DNA from: Solobacterium sp.
GTDB taxonomy: Bacteria; Bacillota_I; Bacilli_A; Erysipelotrichales; Erysipelotrichaceae
DNA length: 43,302 nucleotides
Direction: 5' to 3'
Assembly (NCBI GenBank): GCA_017512725.1
Contig: JAFWEW010000027.1
Coordinates: 1-43,302, forward strand
Below are positions 1 through 5,864 of the stretch, in pieces; position 1 is the stretch's first letter, and the number at the start of each line of letters is the position of its first letter. The notes beneath the pieces were generated by a model. It was not told the origin of the DNA and searched no databases. It saw nothing but the letters and a program-made list of their open reading frames with translations. Made by a program: the position numbers and the translations under genes.

Positions 1-879
1 GTGATGATGCTCATCTTCCCCGACATGGATGCGGTTTCCTTCCGAGAGACCGGCATTTACATCCTCGTGTTCATGGTGATGGTGCTCATGTTCTTCCTCA
101 TCATGATCATGTTCATGATGGTGTTCATGATGATGCTCGTGTTCGTCTTCATCGTGATCGTGATGGTGTTCATGGTCATGTTCTTCATGCTCATGGTGAT
201 GGTGCTCATGTTCTTCTTCCTCATGATCATGGTGGTGTTCATGATCGTGCTCATCCTCGTCGTCTTCCCCGAGATCTTCCGGGAATCCATTGGAACTGCC
301 GGTCATGGCATCGAAGATCGCCTGACCGGAAAGCTCATCCCATGGTGTGGTAATGATGCGTGCCTGCGGGTTCAGCTCACGAATAATCGCAACATCCTCA
401 GACAGTTTTTCTTCCGAAACGGTCTGGGTCCGCGAAAGGATTACGCAGGCCGCCGTCGCAATCTGATCATCAAAGAATTCCCGGAAGTTCTTATGGTAAA
501 TTTTGCAGCGGTTGGCATCGACCACAGTGGAATAGCTGGAGAGCTCCAGTCCCTCTACGGAGCGGATCGCACGGAGGATATCCGAAAGCTTGCCGACACC
601 GGACGGTTCGATCACGATCCGGTCAGGGGAATAGGTTTCCACGACCTGTTTCAGGCTTTCCTCAAAGTCACCCTTCAGGGTGCAGCAGATACATCCGCTG
701 TTGATTTCACGGATTTCGATTCCGGCTTCCTTGAGGAATCCGCCGTCAATTCCGATCTCACCAAATTCATTTTCTACAAGTACGACTTTCTGACCTGCAA
801 AGACTTCCTTGACAAGCTTCGCAATCAGCGTCGTTTTACCCGCTCCCAAAAAGCCAGATACAACATCAACCTTAATCAT
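1..879 (-). CDS. CobW/G3E-family GTPase (metallochaperone-like) with His/Asp/Glu-rich tract, C-terminus cut off
   Basis: The reverse strand is open from an ATG at 879 to the window edge: 293 codons with no stop, so the protein is truncated at its C-terminus. The N-terminus reads MIKVDVVSGFLGAGKTTLI, a CobW Walker A loop. It is followed by ENEFGEIGID, the GCICC motif that binds metal in this family, and EPSGVGK. The usual NKxD base-specificity motif is replaced by a sequence reading LSRTQ. Residues about 204-273 (plus-strand 61-270) consist almost only of His, Asp and Glu, with about 33 His. Family members are GTP-driven zinc or cobalt chaperones in the cytoplasm; which metal is handled here cannot be told. 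AGAAGG lies about 8 nt before the start. The long plus-strand ORF over this region is the antisense reading of the tract. Confidence 0.9.
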   Translation of the reverse strand, partial: MIKVDVVSGFLGAGKTTLIAKLVKEVFAGQKVVLVENEFGEIGIDGGFLKEAGIEIREINSGCICCTLKGDFEESLKQVVETYSPDRIVIEPSGVGKLSDILRAIRSVEGLELSSYSTVVDANRCKIYHKNFREFFDDQIATAACVILSRTQTVSEEKLSEDVAIIRELNPQARIITTPWDELSGQAIFDAMTGSSNGFPEDLGEDDEDEHDHEHHHDHEEEEHEHHHHEHEEHDHEHHHDHDEDEHEHHHEHHHEHDHDEEEHEHHHHEHEDVNAGLSEGNRIHVGEDEHHH

Positions 880-933
880 AGTAGTTACCTTCTTTCTGCG
901 TATTTATTATATGCATTCTGTCAATAAGTACGT

Positions 934-958
934 AAAAAATGACCGGGGTTTCCGGTCA
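934..958 (-). terminator. Intrinsic terminator after the CHAP hydrolase gene
   Basis: On the reverse strand TGACCGG and CCGGTCA form a perfect 7-bp stem with a 5-nt loop, followed by six T. It lies just past the stop of the 961-2271 gene and before the CobW gene, so the two are probably separate transcripts. Confidence 0.85.
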
Positions 959-960
959 TA

Positions 961-2271
961 TCAGAGATAAATATAGCCCAGACAGGTCTGCCCGGTATAT
1001 GGAAGACCGCTGGCCGGGACCCACCGTTCATAGTAATGCCCCATATAATTGCCTTCCTTGATATAAACGCGGTCACCGTCTACCGCAGTCACAAACGCCA
1101 CGTGCCAGGAGTATACCGCGATGGAGTTGACTCTTGGCGTACTGCCGGTCGCATATCCGCTTCTGGCCGCATCATTCAGCCAGTTGCCGGCCATGCCCCA
1201 GCCGGGGAGGGAGATTCCCAGGGTATCATGAACCAGCTGCCATGCGCCCCAGGTACAGTTCGACCATCCTCCATAGTAGGGATTTCCGCCGGAATCACTG
1301 ACGGATGGAGCAGAGGATGAACCGGATGAACTGCTGGAACCGGAGGATGTACTGCTGCTTTCGGAAGGGTTGGAACCGCCGGAAGAAGGGGCAGGCGTGG
1401 CATTCAGGTTATCCTTGATCTCACCAATCTTATTCTGATTGGAGGCAAGAGTATCCTGTGCATTCTTCTGTTCGGCTTCCGCCTCAGCCAGCTGATCACT
1501 GTAGTTTTTCTTCAGAATATCAAGCTCATACCGGGAAGAAAGGAGGGCTGCCTGCTGTGAGGCAAGCGCCTGTTTTCCGAGTTCCAGTTCTTCTTCCATC
1601 GTTTTGACTTCTTCCTGATCGGCAAGCAGTTCCTCCTGCATGGAGTTCAGTTCCTCGATCCGGTCATTCAGTGTGGAAAGGGAATAGTCATCCCGTTCAT
1701 AGATGGCATTGATTCCGTTTGCCAGACGGATGAAATCCTCAAAGGATTTGGCGCCGGCAAGCACATCGAGAAACTGGAAGAAATGCATGGTTTTCTGCTG
1801 CTCTACCATCCGGTTCCGGACGTGTTCCTTCAGATCATCGATTTCTTTCTGCTTCGCCGTGATCGCCTTTTCATTGGTTTCGATTTTCTGACTGATGTCA
1901 TCAACCTGTTCTTCCACCGCCGATATCTGGGCATTCAGGTCATTGATCATACTGTTGATTCCGCTGATCTGCGCATTAAACCCTTCGATCTGCTGGCTGT
2001 AGCTCGTGATGTTTGCGGAGATTTCCTGTTTTCTGGTATCGATCTCGGCGATTTTCTGCTGCAGTTCCTGATTCTGGCTCTGCATATAGCTCATATAGGC
2101 ACTGCAGTTCTTCTCATCTTCTTCACTGAGATCGCTGCTTCCGGTACAAAGATTATTCCAGTAAGCGGTATCCGAAAAATCCGGTTCTTCCGCCTGTACG
2201 GCGGGAGTTCCGGCAGATAGGAGAACAAAGACTGCCGCACAAGCGGTACTGATACGCTTTAAGGCATTCAT
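961..2271 (-). CDS. Secreted peptidoglycan hydrolase: coiled coil plus C-terminal CHAP domain (PcsB-like)
   Basis: The product (436 aa from the chosen start) has a signal peptide ending near ...AGTPAVQA, a long Gln/Glu/Lys-rich coiled coil (about residues 45-300), a Ser/Gly-rich linker, and a C-terminal CHAP domain with candidate catalytic Cys339 (in SNCTWGAW) and His390 (in SWHVAFV). This order is that of PcsB/CwlO-type hydrolases, which cleave peptide cross-bridges or stems during division, usually under control of FtsEX through the coiled coil. No FtsEX gene is in the window. The frame is open further upstream to a GTG at 2361, but that start gives no signal peptide at its N-terminus and has no ribosome site. 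The ATG at 2271 sits 7 nt after a perfect TATAAT and begins the signal peptide directly, so I chose it and predict a leaderless mRNA. Confidence 0.9.
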   Translation of the reverse strand: MNALKRISTACAAVFVLLSAGTPAVQAEEPDFSDTAYWNNLCTGSSDLSEEDEKNCSAYMSYMQSQNQELQQKIAEIDTRKQEISANITSYSQQIEGFNAQISGINSMINDLNAQISAVEEQVDDISQKIETNEKAITAKQKEIDDLKEHVRNRMVEQQKTMHFFQFLDVLAGAKSFEDFIRLANGINAIYERDDYSLSTLNDRIEELNSMQEELLADQEEVKTMEEELELGKQALASQQAALLSSRYELDILKKNYSDQLAEAEAEQKNAQDTLASNQNKIGEIKDNLNATPAPSSGGSNPSESSSTSSGSSSSSGSSSAPSVSDSGGNPYYGGWSNCTWGAWQLVHDTLGISLPGWGMAGNWLNDAARSGYATGSTPRVNSIAVYSWHVAFVTAVDGDRVYIKEGNYMGHYYERWVPASGLPYTGQTCLGYIYL

Positions 2272-2278
2272 ATGAAGC

Positions 2279-2284
2279 ATTATA
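2279..2284 (-). promoter_or_regulatory. -10 box placing the start of the CHAP hydrolase mRNA at its ATG
   Basis: Reverse-strand TATAAT, then 7 nt (GCTTCAT), then the ATG at 2271. With a normal distance from -10 to transcription start, the mRNA would begin at or next to the start codon. I see no convincing -35 box and no Shine-Dalgarno. Confidence 0.55.
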
Positions 2285-2442
2285 AGCATATTCCGGCATT
2301 TTTCGATATTTGAATAAAAACAAAGGGTCAGACAACAGTGTGTGAATTTATGTGAAATCACAGTATATATGGATAAAAAACAGGGAATCCGTATAATAAT
2401 GTGATTGATGGTACAGATGTACTGTCAAAGGAGGAAAGAAAA

Positions 2443-3195
2443 ATGAAGAAACTGTTTTTGGCGCTGCTTGCCGGACTGATGATCGCTGGCTGTGCCCCGA
2501 AGAATGATCCGGAACCGACTCCGGAACCTACACCCGAAGAAACTGCTGAAACACAGCTGGGAGAAAACGAAGAAAAACCGGCTCTTGGCGGCTGGACGGT
2601 TAATACCGACCACAATGCGATGATGGCCGATGATGATGTCGAGCGCTTCAATAAGGCGATGGAAGGTCTTGTAGGCGTCGGCTATACACCGGTTCAGGTT
2701 ATTGCAACACAGCTTGTGTCCGGTACGAACTATGCATATCTTGCGACCGGAACAACCGTTACTGCAGAGCCGCAGACCAATTACTATGTCGTTGTTGTCT
2801 ATGAGAACCTGCAGGGCGAAGTAAGCATCACAACAATCAATCAGATTGACATTGCAGATGTTCACACCAAAGAAGTCAGCGATGAGCAGATGGTTGGTAC
2901 CTGGGAAATCACCGATACCGGCAAGCCGGGAATGCTGCCGGGTGAAGAAGCGCAGAGTTCCTTTGATGAAGCAACAAAAGAGCTCCTTGGCGTGACCCTG
3001 AATCCGATCGTACTGTTTGGTACACAGGTGGTTGCCGGTACAAACTACAAGGCACTGTGCCGCGGCCGTACCGCAACAGCAGATCCGCAGCTGAATCTGT
3101 ATGTTGTTACCTGGAACACCGATCCGGAAGGAAAGTCTTCCGTGGTTTCCAATGAAGTATTCGACATCGAATACTATGTAACTCCGCAGGATTAA
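2443..3195 (+). CDS. Lipoprotein with two tandem cystatin-like domains
   Basis: AAAGGAGG lies 8 nt before the ATG at 2443; the frame is open upstream to 2401, but this start gives a lipoprotein signal peptide with lipobox ending LMIAGC (Cys17). A Pro/Glu/Thr-rich tether follows, then two homologous units of about 103-105 residues. Unit 1 has GGW (Trp51) and QLVSGTNY (Gln90). Unit 2 has VGTW (Trp154) and QVVAGTNY (Gln195). Gly-Trp at the start, an amphipathic helix with FNKAMEGL or FDEATKELLG, and the QxVxG hairpin are the layout of cystatins, in which QxVxG enters the active site of papain-type cysteine proteases. By analogy this may be a surface-anchored cysteine-protease inhibitor, but inhibition is inferred from motifs only. 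A -10-like TATAAT lies at 2392-2397. The gene stands alone, diverging from the CHAP hydrolase. Confidence 0.8.
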   Translation: MKKLFLALLAGLMIAGCAPKNDPEPTPEPTPEETAETQLGENEEKPALGGWTVNTDHNAMMADDDVERFNKAMEGLVGVGYTPVQVIATQLVSGTNYAYLATGTTVTAEPQTNYYVVVVYENLQGEVSITTINQIDIADVHTKEVSDEQMVGTWEITDTGKPGMLPGEEAQSSFDEATKELLGVTLNPIVLFGTQVVAGTNYKALCRGRTATADPQLNLYVVTWNTDPEGKSSVVSNEVFDIEYYVTPQD

Positions 3196-3200
3196 CAACG

Positions 3201-3237
3201 AAAAAAGCTCCGGCCCGGGATTGATCCGGGACCGGAG
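3201..3237 (-). terminator. Intrinsic terminator for the small basic-protein gene (possibly bidirectional)
   Basis: The hairpin pairs CTCCGG with CCGGAG and CCCGG with CCGGG inside it. The T tract is good only on the reverse strand (six T, plus-strand A at 3201-3206). It therefore best serves the reverse-strand gene at 3266-3466, though it may also stop the cystatin-like gene. Confidence 0.7.
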
Positions 3238-3265
3238 TTGTAAAATGCCTTTTCATCAGGCGCGC

Positions 3266-3466
3266 TCAGGAATAGTCCTTTATTTCCCGTACGGCGCGCT
3301 TTTTCTCTGCCGCCCGTCTTGCGTCACGTACAATGCGGGCAGAAGGAATCTTTGGGCCCCGTCTGGCGTTGTTTGCTTCCCTGCGTCTTCTTCGGTTCTC
3401 TCTGCCGGGATTCTGAAGGTATTTCTGCCGGAGAGATTCATCATACTTTTTGCGGTGAAATGTCAT
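3266..3466 (-). CDS. Small, very basic protein of unknown function (66 aa)
   Basis: I do not recognise this gene. The 66-residue product begins MTFHRKKYDESLRQKYLQ, is rich in Arg and Lys, and has no Cys or hydrophobic segment, so a soluble nucleic-acid- or ribosome-binding protein is plausible but unproven. Reasons to think it is real: GAGG lies 7 nt before the ATG, an extended -10 (TGGTACAAT) lies about 18 nt upstream, and a terminator with a reverse-strand T tract follows. The overlapping plus-strand frames lack these signals. Confidence 0.55.
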   Translation of the reverse strand: MTFHRKKYDESLRQKYLQNPGRENRRRRREANNARRGPKIPSARIVRDARRAAEKKRAVREIKDYS

Positions 3467-3484
3467 TGGCTTGCCTCTGCAGTA

Positions 3485-3493
3485 ATTGTACCA
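3485..3493 (-). promoter_or_regulatory. Extended -10 for the small basic-protein gene
   Basis: The reverse strand reads TGGTACAAT, an extended -10 (TGn followed by TACAAT), 18 nt upstream of the ATG at 3466. No good -35 is visible, which is acceptable for an extended -10 promoter. Confidence 0.4.
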
Positions 3494-3688
3494 TTCCTTC
3501 TGAAACGGCGGATCGCGGTATGCCGCATCAGAGGTCTTTTTATTTCCGACAGACCCTCTGTTCGTATATACTAAGGGTGTTACGGAAGTCTCCGGAGCCG
3601 GATGATAACGATACGTTCTATCCTCGTAAGGGAATGAACGCTGTGATAAAGAATCAATCGATTCTTTTATCCGAACGGCACCGCAGTT

Positions 3689-3694
3689 TATAAT
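3689..3694 (+). promoter_or_regulatory. -10 box directly upstream of the anti-sigma factor start
   Basis: A perfect TATAAT is followed by 6 nt (GTGATT) and then the ATG at 3701. No Shine-Dalgarno lies between. This predicts a leaderless transcript. Confidence 0.55.
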
Positions 3695-3700
3695 GTGATT

Positions 3701-4141
3701 ATGCTTTGTAAAGACAGCTTTGGTTCAGAGAACGAACTCTCACTCGAAATGGATGCCACACTGCAGAATGTAAAAGTACTGCTGGCTTTTATTACGGATG
3801 AGCTTGAGAAACATGACTGCCCTCCGAAGGCAGAAATGCAAATCGAGCTTTCTGCGGAAGAGCTTCTGGTCAACATTGCGAATTATGCCTATACATCCGG
3901 TGTTGGAAAAGTAAAGGTGACACTGAACCATCTGACGGATCCGACGGGAATCGAGATTACTCTGAAAGATCAGGGGATCCCCTACAACCCGCTGGAAAAA
4001 CCGGATCCGGATATTACACTGTCGGCAGAAGAGAGAAAGATCGGCGGGCTCGGGATCTACCTTGCAAAAAAGAACATGGATGAAATTTCATATGAGCACC
4101 GGGAGGGTTCCAACCTTCTTACCATGAGGAAATACTGGTGA
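3701..4141 (+). CDS. Anti-sigma factor / serine-protein kinase of the RsbW-SpoIIAB type (HATPase_c_2)
   Basis: The 146-aa protein has the GHKL ATPase boxes of RsbW-like proteins: an N box in AEELLVNIANYAY, the DQG Mg/ATP box in LKDQGIPYNP, and the Gly-rich lid GGLGIYLAKKNMD. Such kinases bind a sigma factor or phosphorylate an STAS-domain antagonist. No partner sigma factor or STAS gene is adjacent, so its target is unknown. An in-frame GTG at 3695 could extend it by two residues, but the ATG at 3701 is placed as expected for a leaderless start behind TATAAT. Its length matches the family. Confidence 0.85.
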   Translation: MLCKDSFGSENELSLEMDATLQNVKVLLAFITDELEKHDCPPKAEMQIELSAEELLVNIANYAYTSGVGKVKVTLNHLTDPTGIEITLKDQGIPYNPLEKPDPDITLSAEERKIGGLGIYLAKKNMDEISYEHREGSNLLTMRKYW

Positions 4142-4148
4142 CATCGGG

Positions 4149-4177
4149 CGGGAGCGAACTGTTCCCGTTTTGTTTTT
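4149..4177 (+). terminator. Intrinsic terminator after the anti-sigma factor gene
   Basis: CGGGAGC and GTTCCCG pair (one G-T wobble) around a 5-nt loop, followed by TTTTGTTTTT. Confidence 0.8.
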
Positions 4178-4193
4178 GGACGGAAACCAAAAG

Positions 4194-4213
4194 GGCCCGG
4201 AAGACTCCGGGCC
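4194..4213. repeat. Perfect 8-bp hairpin between convergent transcripts
   Basis: GGCCCGGA and TCCGGGCC form a perfect stem with a 4-nt loop (AGAC). T tracts on both sides are weak. It lies between the plus-strand anti-sigma terminator and the reverse-strand tRNA terminator and may be a backup terminator for either. Confidence 0.5.
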
Positions 4214-4225
4214 GGTATTTTGCAA

Positions 4226-4248
4226 GAAAAAAACCGCATTCCGCGGTT
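4226..4248 (-). terminator. Intrinsic terminator of tRNA-Leu
   Basis: On the reverse strand AACCGC and GCGGTT pair around a 5-nt loop and run into a T tract, 9 nt past the tRNA 3' end. Confidence 0.8.
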
Positions 4249-4256
4249 TTCACTTA

Positions 4257-4340
4257 TGGTGCACCAGACAGGACTTGAACCTGCACGAATCTCTTCATAC
4301 GCCCCTCAAGCGTACGTGTCTGCCATTCCACCACTGGTGC
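4257..4340 (-). tRNA. tRNA-Leu (anticodon GAG)
   Basis: The reverse strand folds as a class II tRNA of 84 nt. The acceptor stem is GCACCAG with CTGGTGC, discriminator A, and the CCA end is encoded. The anticodon stem TACGC/GCGTA encloses the loop TTGAGGG, giving anticodon GAG (codons CUC/CUU). There is a long variable arm and a T arm with GGTTCAAGTCC. It has its own extended -10 promoter and terminator. Confidence 0.95.
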
Positions 4341-4350
4341 GTGCTTTGTT

Positions 4351-4378
4351 ATTATACCAGTTCCTCTCATTTCGTCAA
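4351..4378 (-). promoter_or_regulatory. Promoter of tRNA-Leu
   Basis: On the reverse strand TTGACG, a 16-nt spacer and an extended -10 (TGGTATAAT) precede the tRNA by 10 nt. It diverges from the carboxypeptidase promoter at 4389-4394. Confidence 0.8.
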
Positions 4379-4388
4379 AGGAATATAT

Positions 4389-4394
4389 TATAAT
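4389..4394 (+). promoter_or_regulatory. -10 box directly upstream of the carboxypeptidase start
   Basis: Perfect TATAAT, then 6 nt (TTTTTC), then the ATG at 4401. The nearest purine-rich AAAGGA is about 19 nt before the ATG, too far for a Shine-Dalgarno. This predicts a leaderless mRNA. Confidence 0.55.
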
Positions 4395-4400
4395 TTTTTC

Positions 4401-5738
4401 ATGAAATTTTTTGTGAGATCAACGCTCATCCTGATCAGTGTCTTACTGCTGGGCGGATGCGCCAGAGAAATACCGAAAGCACCGCAGGCAGATCCATCGA
4501 CCTATAAGCCTATGGAAAGCCTCCCGCTGCTTTGTGATTATGTGTATCTGATTGATCCGGATACCGGACAGACCCTGATTGACCACGGCTCCGAAGAAAT
4601 GATGTATCCGGCGAGTCTGACCAAAGTCATGACTTCGATTATTGCGATCGAAGAGATACCGGATCCGGCGAATATAACGATTGAGTTTACACAGGAGATG
4701 CTGGACGGTCTGATTGCGGCTTCTGCCAACCGGGCGGGTTTTCTCCCCGGAGACAAACCGACGGCACTGGATCATATCTATGGGGACCTGCTTCCTTCCG
4801 GAGCGGACTGTTCCCGGGCACTGGCATTTTACATTGCCGGAAGTGAAGAAGCGTTTGTGGAACGGATGAACCGGAAGGCAGAAGAACTTGGAATGAACAA
4901 TACCAGGTTTATGAATACCTCCGGTCTTCATGATGATGAACACTATACGACCTGCAGAGACATGATGACGCTCTATCTTTACTGCATGCAGAACAAGACC
5001 TTTATGGATATCCTGAAGACGCAGGTACATGTTTCCGTTCCGGTAGATCATTTTCCAAACGGACTCGGCATGACGAATTTTGTGCTGATGTATATCAATC
5101 AGGAAAACCCGCAGTATGAAAACTACATCATTCCCGGGTTTGTGGCGGGGAAAAGCGGCTATACAACAGAAGGGCAGTATACTCTGGTATCCAATGCCGA
5201 TATCAACGGCATGAATCTTGTGATGGTCAATGCCCACGGATATGTGGAACCCCATTATCCCGCAAGCATTGAAGATGCGGCGACCGTATATAACTGGTAC
5301 AACGATCACTTTGCCCGTATTGCGGCAGTAGGAGAAGGGGAAGTGTTTGGGACCGTGCGGGTACGGAACAGTTTTGGGAAAGACGCTTCGGTCTGTGCGG
5401 CAAAAGGAGTAACGGCAGATCTTCCGAAGGATGAAAACCTTCATATCTATATTAATTATCCGGAGGTGATGGAAGCACCGCTGAAAAAAGGGGATAAGAT
5501 CGGAACGGTATCGGTCTATTCCTATGATCAGCTGTACGAAACCGTTGACCTGGTAATCTCACAGGATAAGCCGGTCAGTCTGATCGGCAAATTCCAGACT
5601 GCTTTGTATGATTATTCCGGAGGAAGGCTCTGGATGGGAGTGCTGCTGGTTGTACTGATCGCAGCTTCTCTGGTATGTTTCGGAATTCTGATCGTATTGA
5701 TTCAGAGAGAGAATAAGGCGAAATCCAGGAAAGCATGA
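4401..5738 (+). CDS. D-Ala-D-Ala carboxypeptidase (peptidase S11, PBP5-type), predicted lipoprotein with C-terminal membrane segment
   Basis: The 445-aa protein trims the terminal D-Ala of peptidoglycan stem peptides outside the membrane. It has a short hydrophobic N-terminus with lipobox LLLGGC, the SxxK motif SLTK (Ser72, Lys75), and the KTG-equivalent KSG (Lys251). The second motif, normally SxN, reads SGAD (Ser133), so the Asn is not in its usual place. After a beta-rich S11 C-terminal domain comes a membrane segment (LWMGVLLVVLIAASLVCF) and a basic tail, which would anchor it twice. The open frame extends upstream to 4170 through the tRNA gene, but the ATG at 4401 begins the signal sequence and sits just after TATAAT. 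It is a single-gene unit with its own terminator. Confidence 0.9.
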   Translation: MKFFVRSTLILISVLLLGGCAREIPKAPQADPSTYKPMESLPLLCDYVYLIDPDTGQTLIDHGSEEMMYPASLTKVMTSIIAIEEIPDPANITIEFTQEMLDGLIAASANRAGFLPGDKPTALDHIYGDLLPSGADCSRALAFYIAGSEEAFVERMNRKAEELGMNNTRFMNTSGLHDDEHYTTCRDMMTLYLYCMQNKTFMDILKTQVHVSVPVDHFPNGLGMTNFVLMYINQENPQYENYIIPGFVAGKSGYTTEGQYTLVSNADINGMNLVMVNAHGYVEPHYPASIEDAATVYNWYNDHFARIAAVGEGEVFGTVRVRNSFGKDASVCAAKGVTADLPKDENLHIYINYPEVMEAPLKKGDKIGTVSVYSYDQLYETVDLVISQDKPVSLIGKFQTALYDYSGGRLWMGVLLVVLIAASLVCFGILIVLIQRENKAKSRKA

Positions 5739-5740
5739 TG

Positions 5741-5766
5741 GAGAGACGGATTAAGTCTCTCTTTTT
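5741..5766 (+). terminator. Intrinsic terminator after the carboxypeptidase gene
   Basis: GAGAGAC and GTCTCTC pair around a 7-nt loop and are followed by five T, 2 nt past the stop codon. Confidence 0.9.
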
Positions 5767-5809
5767 ACATACTGTAACCGCTGACAGCCCTCCGGCGAGG
5801 ATTTGCTTG

Positions 5810-5838
5810 TTGTAAAAACGCACTGTCAACAATATAAT
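5810..5838 (+). promoter_or_regulatory. Promoter of typA
   Basis: TTGTAA (5810-5815), a 17-nt spacer and TATAAT (5833-5838). The transcript would have a leader of about 20 nt carrying GAGGG, 10 nt before the ATG. It is a useful local contrast to the leaderless-type promoters. Confidence 0.8.
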
Positions 5839-5864
5839 TATGACGTTTTGAGGGTGACTGGAAT

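Noticed and set aside
57-290. Repetitive CAT/GTG/TTC-type sequence suggesting a CRISPR array or tandem repeat
   Set aside because: The repetition is irregular and follows codons for His, Glu and Asp in one frame. There are no constant-length repeats with unique spacers.
1-927. Plus-strand 308-codon frame rich in Met, Phe and Val, resembling a membrane protein
   Set aside because: It is the antisense reading of the His/Asp/Glu codons of the CobW gene. The reverse strand has the Walker A and GCICC motifs and a ribosome site.
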